Below, in pieces: positions 1-9,305 of a stretch of DNA of 64,000 bases (its first letter is position 1; the number at the start of each line of letters is the position of its first letter). The notes under the pieces were generated by a model. It ran no database searches. It worked only from the letters and a program-made list of their open reading frames with translations, and was not told where the DNA came from. Origin of the DNA: Competibacter_A sp037045685 (GTDB lineage: Bacteria > Pseudomonadota > Gammaproteobacteria > Competibacterales > Competibacteraceae). The position numbers and the translations under genes were made by a program. The DNA lies in contig JBAOII010000027.1 in NCBI GenBank assembly GCA_037045685.1, forward strand, positions 62,001-126,000, in the 5' to 3' direction.

Positions 1-973
1 TTTTTCGCTTGTGAACTTCTTTATTAAGGTTGTCGTAAGCCGTCTTGGCATCACCAAATTTACTGGACACCGCTATTTTGGTCTGCTCCAGATTGGACAT
101 CGCCACTTCGATCTGCCTCACAGCGGTATCATCTAAGTCAGATGATTTTATATTAGCCTTCGTGGTGCGACCGAAAAATTGCGTTTCTTTGCCGACCCTC
201 CCACTACGCCTAGGTTCGTTCTCGCTTGTCTGTGTCGTTTGGGTTGGTTGAGTTATACAATCACACAAGGGGCTAAGATTTGCCGGTGAGTGTCCCGCTC
301 TTTTTTGTTTCTTTAGAAACTTTTCCAGATAGTAAGAAGTATCCTTCCTATGTTGTCCGAACATCTGGATTGAACTGAGTATTATTCCTTTCTTCTTATC
401 TATACTGTTCACGGATCGGCTGTTGTCAAGCATTTGGATAGCATCTGCTGCTTTTTTGAAATCTTTCACCACTTCGTTCCAAGCTTCCGTGAAATTGGCG
501 GCTGCCGTTTGGCAACGCCTGAAAAGTTGCTCGTGTTTTTGGTCGGGATTTCCGTCAATCTTGCCGAAATGGGCGACGTTCCAAGTCGCGACGCCAAGCC
601 TCAGCTCCGAGGAGTTGAATACGTTGTTCTGGATTAAGCTGATAGCGTTGGGGCTGCTTGGCTGTTTCTCTTTTAAATCCTCGATTTCCGTTCTCTCAGT
701 AGTACCCAGAAAGTCCGATTCCTGCTGGAATAAGAAATACGAGGAGCTATTTTGCTCTAAATCAGCATATTCGTGTGTGGAATTATTGTTAGAGATAGGT
801 TGAGTTTTCCTTTTTTTATTACTCTCATCGTCTCTTAAAGAAGGACAATCGTGCTTTTCCCTAGATAAATGAGAGTCGCAAAAAAACTTGTCGCAAAAAC
901 CACATCTTTTATAGTCTTCCTCCATGCCTTGACTGACGAGGTTCTTGCAGCCTGAGGTGTGTGCACAGCGCAT
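1..973 (-). CDS. AN1-like zinc-finger protein with possible EEP-nuclease opening, C-terminus off window (candidate T6SS effector)
   Basis: The gene is open from an ATG at 973 to the left edge, giving 324 codons with no stop; the C-terminus is missing. A GGAG lies 9 bases before the ATG. Residues 3-43 carry C3, C9, C24, C27, C32, H35, H41 and C43. The spacing from C27 on (C-x4-C-x2-H-x5-H-x-C) is that of AN1-type zinc fingers, which are common in eukaryotes and rare in bacteria. A polar linker follows. Residues about 125-137 read LRLGVATWNVAHFG, resembling the first strand of endonuclease/exonuclease/phosphatase (DNase I-like) domains. The rest is helical and charged, and any catalytic core would lie off the window. 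The gene is third in a run after vgrG and the LysM protein, 39 bases downstream, and is more AT-rich than its neighbours. An effector role is inferred from position; the nuclease assignment is weak. Confidence 0.6.
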   Translation of the reverse strand, partial: MRCAHTSGCKNLVSQGMEEDYKRCGFCDKFFCDSHLSREKHDCPSLRDDESNKKRKTQPISNNNSTHEYADLEQNSSSYFLFQQESDFLGTTERTEIEDLKEKQPSSPNAISLIQNNVFNSSELRLGVATWNVAHFGKIDGNPDQKHEQLFRRCQTAAANFTEAWNEVVKDFKKAADAIQMLDNSRSVNSIDKKKGIILSSIQMFGQHRKDTSYYLEKFLKKQKRAGHSPANLSPLCDCITQPTQTTQTSENEPRRSGRVGKETQFFGRTTKANIKSSDLDDTAVRQIEVAMSNLEQTKIAVSSKFGDAKTAYDNLNKEVHKRK

Positions 974-1012
974 CGTAGATCTCTCCGTACAAATTAACTC
1001 GATTGGCTATTC

Positions 1013-1648
1013 TCACGAGCCATGCCGCTCTCGGAGTTTTCTCTGGGTTGGTGGATCGTGTTCACCGTTGGCCGGTAGATGGTTGTCGTGCTGGAAACGT
1101 TTGAGCGCTTCGGTGGTCTGTGCATTGGGTTGACCGTGTTCGGGTCCGCAAGAGTAGCCCAGGTTATTGAGCCGTTGTTGCACGCCCTTGAGTTCGGTAA
1201 CGGGTTGCAGGTGGCGAACAGCCAGCTCGTATTCATCACAATCTTCACCTTTTCCTATATAGAGCATAGCGTTACGAGCATTGGCTGGAATGTAACTCTT
1301 AAGCTTTCCCTCGCCATCCGTCGTCCCGGAATGGATGCGCCCATCAATGACCAGTTGGTAAGGCTCATTGGCTCGCGGCAGGTCGTTTTTCAGTAGCTGG
1401 ATATGGACTGTGGTAGGAAATCCTTTACGCCTGAACCGGTGTCGTTGATCAGTGGATTTATCCTCATCCTTGCGCTGTTTGTCGGGAATGACCACCAGAT
1501 CGCCCGTGCGGAGCACGTTGGGGTCTTGACGAACGCGCCGCAGATCGGCGTTGTCCGGGTCGTTCCAGATGGTGTCGGGGAAGAAGCCGCGCTCCAGCGC
1601 GATGCTGGAAATGCAGTCGTTGACTTTGGCGACGTGAAGTTGCGGCAT
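1013..1648 (-). CDS. LysM-like / peptidoglycan-binding protein linked to VgrG
   Basis: The protein has 211 residues and no signal peptide. The chosen ATG at 1648 has AGGAG 8 bases upstream. Residues 1-55 look like the LysM-type module seen beside type VI genes (it starts MPQLHVAKVNDC and ends in DLVVIPDK). A middle segment (about residues 80-150) resembles a transthyretin-like beta domain. The C-terminus (about 153-211) is a PG_binding_1-like fold with LKGVQQRLNNLGYSCG and TTEALKRFQHDN. It starts 19 bases after vgrG ends, so the two are probably co-transcribed. A role in loading or delivering the downstream protein, or in binding cell wall, is inference. Open frame upstream of the ATG was rejected because it overlaps vgrG. 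Confidence 0.75.
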   Translation of the reverse strand: MPQLHVAKVNDCISSIALERGFFPDTIWNDPDNADLRRVRQDPNVLRTGDLVVIPDKQRKDEDKSTDQRHRFRRKGFPTTVHIQLLKNDLPRANEPYQLVIDGRIHSGTTDGEGKLKSYIPANARNAMLYIGKGEDCDEYELAVRHLQPVTELKGVQQRLNNLGYSCGPEHGQPNAQTTEALKRFQHDNHLPANGEHDPPTQRKLRERHGS

Positions 1649-1667
1649 GTCGAGTTCTCCTGGTGAA

Positions 1668-4298
1668 TTACTGGGCGCGTGCGCCGAGCGATTTGACGAA
1701 ATCCCACGCTTCCTTATCGAGATTGGGGAAGGTGATCTTGCATTGACCGGCATCCTTAATGCCGTCCACGCGCGCCCAGCCTTTCTCGTTTAAAGTGCCC
1801 TCCTTGACAGTTTTATCGGGCATGGTGATCTCGTATTTCTCGCTGGGCACCGGTTTGTTGGCCTCATCCACCAGTTCAATTTCGATCCAATGGACCGGCG
1901 GCGGCTGGTCGGTGACGACGGTTTGCCGGGTCGCCGGGTCGAGCGCGGAGCTGAGCGGCTGGTAGGCGCTGCCCGGCTGCGGTTGGCTCGGTCGCCCGGA
2001 CACCGGGTCAGGAGTCGTGCGCAGCGGCTGGTAGGCATTGCCGGTCGGTGCCGGGTTCGGCGGTGCGGGTTGCGGTGGAGGCGCGTTGCCGCCCGATCCA
2101 TTGCCCGACTTGGGTCGGAAGTAACCTTTATACCCGCCATCCGGGATGACCGGCACGAACGGCTTGACCGGTGCGGTGCCGTATTTCCCGGTTTTCGTTT
2201 GGCGCTGTTTGGCGATGACCTCGGCCATCTCGCCGGGATCGGCCTTGTCGGCTTCTTCCGCCGGTTTGGGCGCCATCGGTGTCACCGCAAAACCGGGCGT
2301 GCCGGCCAGCGGCGGCGAACCGGGGCCAGAATTGATCTTGACCAGCCCACCGTCCAGCGTCAGCAGCGCGCCCTTCAGGGTGATGCCCTCGGGACCCAGC
2401 ACCAGGCTGGTGCCGCCGCATTTCAACGTGATGCCGGACAAGGACTCGATCACGATCCCCTGCGCCTTGACGTAGCTGTTGCCGGTGATCTGCTGGCTGT
2501 GGCCGGACTGAAACACCTCGATCACGTCGCCCTGCACGGTGAAGGAATAGCTGCCCTGAACCGAGATGGCTTCCTTGCCGCCGACCTTGAGGTGACGGTC
2601 GTTCTTGATGTGCTCGTGGTGGTCGTGATCGACCAGCTCGTGACGGTTATTCTCGACGTGCTCGAACTGGTCCTGCTTGACGATGAGATGGCGATTCCGG
2701 CCGATCCACTCGAAGCAATCGTTCTTGATCCGCACGTCCTGGTTGCGCTGGGCGTGGATGAACAACTGCTCTTCGTCCTTCTTGTCCTGAAAGCGAATCT
2801 CGTTGAAACCGCCGCCGCCCTTGCTGGATTGGCTTTTGAGGGTGGACATCGTGGCGTTGGCGGGCAGATCGTAGGGCGGCATGCTGCCCCCGTTGTAAAC
2901 CCGCCCGGTGATGATCGGGCAGTCGGGATCGCCTTCCAGAAAATCGACGATGACCTCTTGGCCGACGCGGGGCAGAAACATGGCGCCCCAGCGCTTGCCG
3001 GCCCAGTTCTGCGAAACCCGAATCCAGCACGAGCTGGTCTCGTTCGCCTTGCTGTAACGGTCCCAGTGGAACTGCACTTTCACCCGGCCGTACTTGTCGG
3101 TCCAAATCTCTTCGCCGTCCTTGCCGACCACGATGGCGGTCTGCGGCCCCTGCACCACCGGTTTGGGCGTGGTCAGCGGCGAGCGGTACGGCTGCCGGTC
3201 GGGAATCGCCGTGAAACGGCATTCGTAGTGGTAACCCCCGTCGCCCCCCTGGCCGGTTTCGTAATTCTCCGCGCGCAACTCGTAATCGGTGGACACGAGC
3301 AGGTAATCGGCGACCTGGTCGGCCCGCGGAAACCGGCTCAGGGAAAACAGGGCGCCCGCCAGGAAACCCTGCACCTTGCCTTCGCCCTGGACGATCTCGC
3401 GTTGCGCGGCCAGCGCCTCCATCCGCACCCGAACATAGGCGTCGCCCTGGTCGTGCTCGTGGTAGCGACCGGGGTAATCGAAGATTTCGTAGCCACGGGT
3501 CACGCCGCTGTCGTCCAGCGTCCGCCGCGCGTCTAGATTCTTGCGAGGAACCTTGAAATCGAAATCGCTCAGCGCGCACCCGCCGGTTTGTATCTGCTTG
3601 CTCACCACCCAGTCGTAAATGTGGTCGCGCTGGCGGTGGTGGTGAGGATCGGGCGGATAGTAGGGAACGTCACGATAGCCCGGCACCGCGCTGTGGGAGC
3701 TGTAGCCATCCGCCAAGATCAGCTTGTGCAGGCCGTTTTCGTGCTTGAAGTAGTAGTAGATGCCTTCCTGCTCCATCAGCCGACCGACGAAATTGAAATC
3801 CGTTTCGCGGTACTGCACGCAGTAATCGCGCGGTTGGTACTGGCCGCTCAGCTTGTTCTCGAAATCCGAAAACCCCTTTTCCCGAAACAGCGCCATGATG
3901 ATGTTCGGGACGGTTTCGTTCTGGAAAATCCGGCAATCGACGTTGCGGGTCAAAAACCACAGCCAGGGCCGCAGCACGGCCCGATAGACAGCGTGGCGGC
4001 CCTGGATGCCGGCATAGCGAAAGTGGCTGACGTAGCCGTTGAAGTAGCGGGTTCCGGCGCCTTCCGCGATCGTCTCCACCCGAACCGTCATGTTGCGGCC
4101 GAGCACTTTGTCCAAATCCAGCTCGCAGTTCTCGCTCAGCAATTCCAGGCGGTACTCGAACAGTTGCCCCAGGTGATCGGTGGCCTGCATCCGACGCAGC
4201 AACAGCGTGTCTTCGGCCAAGCCCTCCACGCTCACCGACACGAACCGATGTTTCTGAGTCGCTTTGGAGCCCCAAGGGCTTTCGAGTACAACCGGCAT
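1668..4298 (-). CDS. vgrG: Type VI secretion system spike protein VgrG (TssI)
   Basis: The 876-residue protein forms the puncturing tip of the type VI secretion tube. The N-terminal half has the gp27-like fold, followed by a gp5-like OB domain (around IVVGKDGEEIWTDKYGRVKV and WAGKRWGAMFLPRVGQEVIV) and the repetitive DUF2345 beta-helix (VKAQGIVIESLSGITLKCGG). After this comes a Pro-rich linker with two copies of a G-N/S-AYQPL segment, then about 80 residues resembling a transthyretin-like domain (WIEIELVDEANKPVPSEKYE). Such extensions often dock effectors or adaptors. The start at 4298 gives the family N-terminus (MPVVLESPWGSK); the open frame upstream of it does not look like protein. No other T6SS structural genes are in the window, so this is probably an orphan vgrG effector locus. 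Confidence 0.93.
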   Translation of the reverse strand: MPVVLESPWGSKATQKHRFVSVSVEGLAEDTLLLRRMQATDHLGQLFEYRLELLSENCELDLDKVLGRNMTVRVETIAEGAGTRYFNGYVSHFRYAGIQGRHAVYRAVLRPWLWFLTRNVDCRIFQNETVPNIIMALFREKGFSDFENKLSGQYQPRDYCVQYRETDFNFVGRLMEQEGIYYYFKHENGLHKLILADGYSSHSAVPGYRDVPYYPPDPHHHRQRDHIYDWVVSKQIQTGGCALSDFDFKVPRKNLDARRTLDDSGVTRGYEIFDYPGRYHEHDQGDAYVRVRMEALAAQREIVQGEGKVQGFLAGALFSLSRFPRADQVADYLLVSTDYELRAENYETGQGGDGGYHYECRFTAIPDRQPYRSPLTTPKPVVQGPQTAIVVGKDGEEIWTDKYGRVKVQFHWDRYSKANETSSCWIRVSQNWAGKRWGAMFLPRVGQEVIVDFLEGDPDCPIITGRVYNGGSMPPYDLPANATMSTLKSQSSKGGGGFNEIRFQDKKDEEQLFIHAQRNQDVRIKNDCFEWIGRNRHLIVKQDQFEHVENNRHELVDHDHHEHIKNDRHLKVGGKEAISVQGSYSFTVQGDVIEVFQSGHSQQITGNSYVKAQGIVIESLSGITLKCGGTSLVLGPEGITLKGALLTLDGGLVKINSGPGSPPLAGTPGFAVTPMAPKPAEEADKADPGEMAEVIAKQRQTKTGKYGTAPVKPFVPVIPDGGYKGYFRPKSGNGSGGNAPPPQPAPPNPAPTGNAYQPLRTTPDPVSGRPSQPQPGSAYQPLSSALDPATRQTVVTDQPPPVHWIEIELVDEANKPVPSEKYEITMPDKTVKEGTLNEKGWARVDGIKDAGQCKITFPNLDKEAWDFVKSLGARAQ

Positions 4299-4745
4299 GA
4301 TGTTCACCCATCTAAGGCAAGTGGTTCCATTGGCAACCCGTGAATGGCAAACGCCGTGCCGGGAATGAACGCTTGTCAATTATTTGCTATTTATCAGATG
4401 GTTAGTCGATAAAACGGCACGGCGGAGAAGCGTCGCGGTCTGCGACGAAACGCGACAGCAGAAGAGAGAAAGAAGAAAAAATCGTTCTAAGCCAGACGGA
4501 TATCCGATGAGCAACCGACAGCGCCAGCGCAACCAGCGGCGCATCCTGCCGGCGTCGAGCGCGCGGAATCGCCGCCAAGCGCCTATCCTTCGAGCCTTTT
4601 CCCCCGCAGAAAATCGATTCGCGAACATCCGATCCCACGGCTTGCCGCAAACAAGGGCTCAGACAACCCGAGTCGAGCGCCGGCCGGCCGCGCGGGCGCT
4701 ATAATCCCCGCGCCCACAACAACGATCACAGGTTAAAAGAGCACC
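4299..4745. other. Intergenic region between vgrG and opgD
   Basis: This divergent spacer has no convincing gene. Small open frames on both strands (about 82-106 codons) lack recognisable domains and ribosome sites. A perfect TATAAT at 4700-4705, 40 bases before opgD, is a plausible -10 element, but no good -35 is seen at the right spacing. Confidence 0.5.
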
Positions 4746-6323
4746 ATGATAAGACGGGAATTTTTGGCGCGATTGCTGGGGCTGGCCGCCTGCGGAGCGG
4801 CGCCGGTCTCCTCGGTTCGCGCGGCACTCACCAGCGAAAAAGCATCTTCAACCGACGGCCAGCCGTTCAGCGCGGACTGGCTGCGGGAAACCGCGCAACG
4901 GTTGGCGCGGGAACCGTTCACCGCGCCCACCGACGCCCGGCCGCCCTGGCTGGCCGCCATGACTTGGGACGACTACCAGGCCCTCAACAACTTCCGCATC
5001 GACCACTCGCTGTGGGCCGGTGGCGAACTGCCGTTCCAGGCGCGCTTCTTCCATCTGGGCCTGTACTTCCATCACCCGGTCAACCTTTACGAAGTCGCCG
5101 ACGGTCGCGCCCGGCCGATCACCTTCTCGCCGGAGATGTTCAAATACGGTCCTCGCGTCAAGGACCGCATCCCGGAACAGGTGGGCGATCTCGGCTTCGC
5201 CGGGTTCCGGGTCAACAGCCGGGCCGACTGGGACCGGGACATGTTCTCCTTCCTCGGCGCCAGCTACTTCCGCGCCGTCGGCGCCAGCAAGCAATACGGC
5301 CTGTCCGCCCGCGGCCTGGCGATCGACACCGCTATGGACCGCCCGGAAGAGTTTCCCGCCTTCCGCGGCTTTTGGCTGGAACGCCCGGCGGCGGACGCGA
5401 CCGCCTTGACCCTGCACGCCCTGCTCGACAGCCCGAGCGTCACCGGCGCCTACAGCTTCGCCGTCACGCCGGGCGACACCACGGTCATGCAGGTCGAGTG
5501 TCATCTGTTCCCGCGTCGCCCCATCGCGCGGTTGGGCATCGCGCCGATGACCTCGATGTACCAGTGCGGCGAGAACGACCGGCGCATCGCCGACGATTAT
5601 CGCCCGGAGATTCACGACTCCGACGGGCTGGCCCTGTGGACCGGCGCCGGCGAGTGGATCTGGCGGCCGATCGTCAATCCGCATTACATCCGGATCAGCT
5701 CCTTCACGGACGACAATCCGCGCGGGTTCGGCCTGCTGCAGCGCGACCAGAATTTCGATCACTATCAAGATAATGGCGCCAATTATCACAAACGCCCTTC
5801 GCTGTGGGTCGAGCCCGTCGGCGACTGGGGGCGGGGCCTGGTGCAACTGGTCGAACTGCCGACCGCAGACGAGACGCTGGACAACATCGTGGCGTTCTGG
5901 AATCCGGCCGAGCCCGCCCAGCCGGGCCGGGAAATGTCTTTCCGCTACCGCCTGCACTGGGGCGCGCATCCGCCGAAGCGGCCGACGGTCGCCGAGGTGA
6001 CCGCCACGCGCGTCGGCGTCGGGGGCATGCCCGGCGTGAAACACGCCGGGCCGCTGCGCAAGTTCGTGCTCGATTTCCAGGGCGGAGCGCTGCCGCAACT
6101 GCCCAAGACCGCCAAGGTGGAGGCCGTGGTCGCCGCCTCGCGCGGGGAAATTCGGGACGTGGCCACGCACGCGATGCAGGAATCGGAGCTGTGGCGCTGC
6201 CACTTCGACCTGAGCGCCAGCGGCAGCGAGCCGGTGGATTTGCGCTGCTTCCTGCGCGACGCCAGCGGGGCGCTCAGCGAAACCTGGCTGTATCAGTGGT
6301 CGCCGCCGCCCGCGCAGTGTTGA
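4746..6323 (+). CDS. opgD: Periplasmic glucan biosynthesis protein OpgD (MdoD)
   Basis: The 525-residue protein belongs to the MdoG/OpgG family, which controls the backbone structure of osmoregulated periplasmic glucans. It begins MIRREFLARLLGLAACG, a twin-arginine signal (R-R-x-F-L), which is typical of OpgD rather than OpgG. Family landmarks include LWAGGELPFQARFFHLG, FSPEMFKYG and a C-terminal Ig-like region. Length agrees with the family. No opgH glucosyltransferase is adjacent. The tail of the spacer downstream (6365-6412) has a GC-rich inverted sequence resembling repeats at 41765 and 49063. Confidence 0.92.
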   Translation: MIRREFLARLLGLAACGAAPVSSVRAALTSEKASSTDGQPFSADWLRETAQRLAREPFTAPTDARPPWLAAMTWDDYQALNNFRIDHSLWAGGELPFQARFFHLGLYFHHPVNLYEVADGRARPITFSPEMFKYGPRVKDRIPEQVGDLGFAGFRVNSRADWDRDMFSFLGASYFRAVGASKQYGLSARGLAIDTAMDRPEEFPAFRGFWLERPAADATALTLHALLDSPSVTGAYSFAVTPGDTTVMQVECHLFPRRPIARLGIAPMTSMYQCGENDRRIADDYRPEIHDSDGLALWTGAGEWIWRPIVNPHYIRISSFTDDNPRGFGLLQRDQNFDHYQDNGANYHKRPSLWVEPVGDWGRGLVQLVELPTADETLDNIVAFWNPAEPAQPGREMSFRYRLHWGAHPPKRPTVAEVTATRVGVGGMPGVKHAGPLRKFVLDFQGGALPQLPKTAKVEAVVAASRGEIRDVATHAMQESELWRCHFDLSASGSEPVDLRCFLRDASGALSETWLYQWSPPPAQC

Positions 6324-6541
6324 GCGGCTCCAAACCGCATCGCCCTTTCCCTCCCGAACAACGCCTTCGTCCCGCTCCCGCTTTCGCGGCGAGTTCGGGG
6401 GCGAGGGCGCATTGAGTTGCCGCGAATCCCGACCATACTCGTAGGATGCAAACCTCGCGATCCTGTTGAATCGCGCCCCTTGAGCCATCCTGACCGGGAC
6501 CGCGCCGCGCGAAAGCCGGTCAGATTGAACGAGTCAAGACC

Positions 6542-7606
6542 ATGGTACTGCGCTTGCTGCAATCCCTCTTCTCGGCCACGCCCAACCCGGCGGGCAAATT
6601 CGACCCGGCCCTGATCCGCGCCGCGATCGAGCGGGTGGTGGACGGCACCGATCCCCGCCTGCGGATGGCCCGCCATTATCGAAAAAAGCTGTGGACCGCC
6701 GTGGAGCGCTCCATCGAATACGTGATCGAGCTGGTGGACGCCCTGCCGCCACCGGTCGAAATCGGTGGCCGTAGCTTCACGGCCGATCCCCGGCTCCGCG
6801 CACTGTTCACCTCCTCCCGTCACTTGCAGGAGATTTTGAGCTTCGGCAAGGAATTGCACCACTATCGCCAGCGGATCGGCGGCGGGCTGCCGACCGATTT
6901 ATACGCCGTGCTCCGAACCGAGCGGATCGAAAAAACCGTTCTCGGCGTCGCCTTGGAGGGCAACATGATTCGGCGGGACGTACCCCAAACCACCATCAAC
7001 TTCCACAACCATCACGTCGCGTTCCCGACCGGCAGCGAAACCAAAACCCGACGGGAAATCAAAAAGCGGGCGTTCGATTACCTGATCGAGACGGCGCTGG
7101 ACCGCCTGGTTTCGGTCCGCACCCAAAAACAGCAGCTCGAACAGCAGCAGCGGCAACTGCTCCAGAAAAAAACCAAGCTGCTGAAAGGAGCGAATACCGC
7201 CCTGGAACCGCTGTTGGGCCCGCAGGCCGCCACCCCGGTCACGCCGGCCAGCATCGACAAAAGGCTCCGCGAAATCGAAGTCGAACTGGGTCGAATCCGC
7301 GCCGATTCGGCAACGCTCGACGACCATCTCGCCAAAGTGGTCGTCACCCTGCGCGAGCCCGAAAAACACCTGCGTCTGGACCGGGTGTCGATGACTCTGG
7401 ACCACATGAATATCAAAGTGGATAAAGGCTCGTCCCACAACGCCAACACGCTGGCTTTCGATGACATCCTGCTGGGAAAAGACCGCCGGATCACCACGCT
7501 GCTCATCCGCTTCCCCAGCGATGAAATCCTGCCCCGGCCAGATTTTTTCGAGGAGGCGAACCGCCTGCTTTACCTGGGCGGTCAACCCCGACTCACCACC
7601 ATCTAA
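6542..7606 (+). CDS. Uncharacterised protein with central coiled coil
   Basis: I do not recognise this 354-residue protein. It has no signal peptide or membrane segment. The N-terminal half is helical and rich in basic residues. Residues about 190-220 are a Q/K/L-rich stretch (KQQLEQQQRQLLQKKTKLL) that should form a coiled coil, and a second helical segment follows (RLREIEVELGRIRADSATL). The last 90 residues look like a mixed fold. It lies 23 bases before the ADP-ribosylglycohydrolase gene on the same strand, so the two may be co-transcribed. The start is the first ATG (ACCATGG context). Base composition matches the surrounding genes. Confidence 0.8.
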   Translation: MVLRLLQSLFSATPNPAGKFDPALIRAAIERVVDGTDPRLRMARHYRKKLWTAVERSIEYVIELVDALPPPVEIGGRSFTADPRLRALFTSSRHLQEILSFGKELHHYRQRIGGGLPTDLYAVLRTERIEKTVLGVALEGNMIRRDVPQTTINFHNHHVAFPTGSETKTRREIKKRAFDYLIETALDRLVSVRTQKQQLEQQQRQLLQKKTKLLKGANTALEPLLGPQAATPVTPASIDKRLREIEVELGRIRADSATLDDHLAKVVVTLREPEKHLRLDRVSMTLDHMNIKVDKGSSHNANTLAFDDILLGKDRRITTLLIRFPSDEILPRPDFFEEANRLLYLGGQPRLTTI

Positions 7607-7629
7607 TTTTTCCAGCCAAGGAATCCGCC

Positions 7630-8560
7630 ATGCCCACCGGACCCGACCGCTTTCGCGGCTGCCTGCTGGGATTGGCCTGCGGCGATGCCGTCGGCGTCAC
7701 CGCCGAATTTCAGCCGCGCGGCACTTTTCCCCCCGTCACCGACATGGTCGGCGGCGGCGTGTTCCGGCTCCAGCCCGGCCAGTGGACCGACGACACCAGC
7801 ATGGCGCTGTGTCTGGCCAGCAGCCTGATCGAAACCGGCCGCTTCGACCCGCGCGACCAGATGGAACGCTACTGGCGCTGGTATCGGGACGGCTACCTCA
7901 GCAGCACCGGCCACTGCTTCGATATCGGCAACGCGACGCGAGCGGCGCTTTCCCGGTTCGACCGAAGCGGCGAACCTTACAGTGGCTCGACCAGCCCCGA
8001 CAGCGCCGGCAACGGCTGCATCATGCGGCTGGCTCCCGTGCCCCTGTTCGCCTATCCCGATTGGCGGCTGACCGTCGAGCTATCCGGCGACAGCTCCCGC
8101 ACCACCCACGCCGCCGCCGAGTGCATCCAGGCCAGCCAGCTATTCGGGGCGATGCTGTACCGGGCGCTGGCCGGTCAAGATAAGGACGCCATTCTATTCG
8201 GCCCGCACGCGCCGCCGGATTTGACGCTGATGCTCTCTCCGAAATTGGCGGCCGTCGCTCGCGGCGACTATCGCGCCAAGCCGGAAAACGAGATTCGCGG
8301 CAGCGGCTACGTCGTGGAGTCGCTGGAGGCGGCGCTGTGGTGTTTCCTGCGCGCCGACAACTTCCGGGACGCCATTCTCATGGCGGTCAATCTGGGCGAC
8401 GACGCCGACACCACGGCGGCGGTGTGCGGCCAGCTCGCGGGAGCGCATTACGGCGAATCGGGCATCCCGGCGACGCTGGCGGCAACGGTTAGCTTTCCGC
8501 GATTTGATCGTGGGGCTGGCCGACCGCTTGTGGGAACGGCGTGGATCGGTCGTCATCTGA
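7630..8560 (+). CDS. ADP-ribosylglycohydrolase family protein (frameshift near the 3' end)
   Basis: The family removes ADP-ribose from modified targets using two magnesium ions. Metal-site signatures are present: CGDAVG near the N-terminus, WTDDTSMAL at about residue 57, and LGDDADTTAAVCG near the C-terminus. The reading frame then changes character at about base 8473. The annotated frame continues to a stop at 8664 with non-family sequence and would run over the opposite nfi gene. In the +1 frame the expected family ending appears (RWRQRLAFRDLIVGLADRLW) and stops at 8560, four bases short of nfi. I therefore give the natural end at 8560. One inserted base or two lost bases would explain it. 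The catalytic core is intact either way. Confidence 0.85.
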
Positions 8561-8563
8561 TCG

Positions 8564-9226
8564 CTATTTTCCCGACGCCAGCCGATGCGCCCAGCGGGTG
8601 GTTTCCGGCAACCGATAGCGGGTGCAGCAAGCCATCACGTAGTCAATCGCCGTTTCCAGGCTGACGCGGTGGCCGGACGAGATATACAGCGGCTTGACCC
8701 CGGGCCGGGTTCGCAGCACCGCGCCGATGGTCTCCCCGTTCGCCCGCAGCGGCGTCCACGCCCCGCGCTCGTTCGGCGGATCGGCGTATACCCCACACAA
8801 CCGCGTCTTGGCCACACCGATACCGGGAATGTCCACCAGCAGGCCGAGATGGCTGGCGATGCCCAGCCGGCGCGGATGGGCGATGCCTTGCCCGTCGCAC
8901 AGCAGCAAATCCGGCGGATCGCGCAATTGCGCCAGCGCGTCCAGCACCGCCGGCAGCTCGCGAAACGACAGCAGGCCGGGCACGTAGGGAAACTCGGTGG
9001 GACGGCGAGCGAGAGCGGTTTCCAGCAATTCCAGTTGGGGATAACCCAGCACCGCCACCGCCGCCCGAGTCACGGCGCCATCCGCCTCGAAGCCGACATC
9101 GACGCCGGCCACGCGCCGCACCGGCCCCAACCGGTCGGCCAAAATCACTTGCGCCCGCAACTCCCGCTGCACGGCCATGGCCTCGGCGGGGCTGAGATTC
9201 CAGGGGTGAGAAAAATACATTTTCAT
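8564..9226 (-). CDS. nfi: Endonuclease V
   Basis: This enzyme nicks DNA near deaminated bases, chiefly deoxyinosine. The 220-residue length is normal. Motifs include the metal aspartate in RRVAGVDVGFE (D43), the substrate-wedge region FPYVPGLLSFRE, and LLLCDGQGIAHPRRLG with its catalytic aspartate. The later VAKTRLCGVY region is also typical. It converges with the ADP-ribosylglycohydrolase gene and is divergent from hisG, with 79 bases between the starts. The upstream ATG is used; a second ATG two codons in is also possible. Confidence 0.95.
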   Translation of the reverse strand: MKMYFSHPWNLSPAEAMAVQRELRAQVILADRLGPVRRVAGVDVGFEADGAVTRAAVAVLGYPQLELLETALARRPTEFPYVPGLLSFRELPAVLDALAQLRDPPDLLLCDGQGIAHPRRLGIASHLGLLVDIPGIGVAKTRLCGVYADPPNERGAWTPLRANGETIGAVLRTRPGVKPLYISSGHRVSLETAIDYVMACCTRYRLPETTRWAHRLASGK

Positions 9227-9305
9227 ATTGCAAGTTTATTCGGCGCCACGGCGCGGTTAAACTAGCGCCCCTTTTCGGCAACCCCGATACCGACAGGACA
9301 TCGTC

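Noticed and set aside
1890..3536. 548-codon open frame opposite vgrG
   Set aside because: Shadow of a GC-rich gene; composition and sequence (repeated short V/L/A stretches) match no domain, and vgrG on the other strand is certain.
4384..4704. 106-codon open frame between vgrG and opgD
   Set aside because: Very Arg-rich with no domain or ribosome site, and overlapped by equally good frames on the other strand.
4848..6488. 546-codon open frame opposite opgD
   Set aside because: Antisense shadow of opgD with no recognisable fold.
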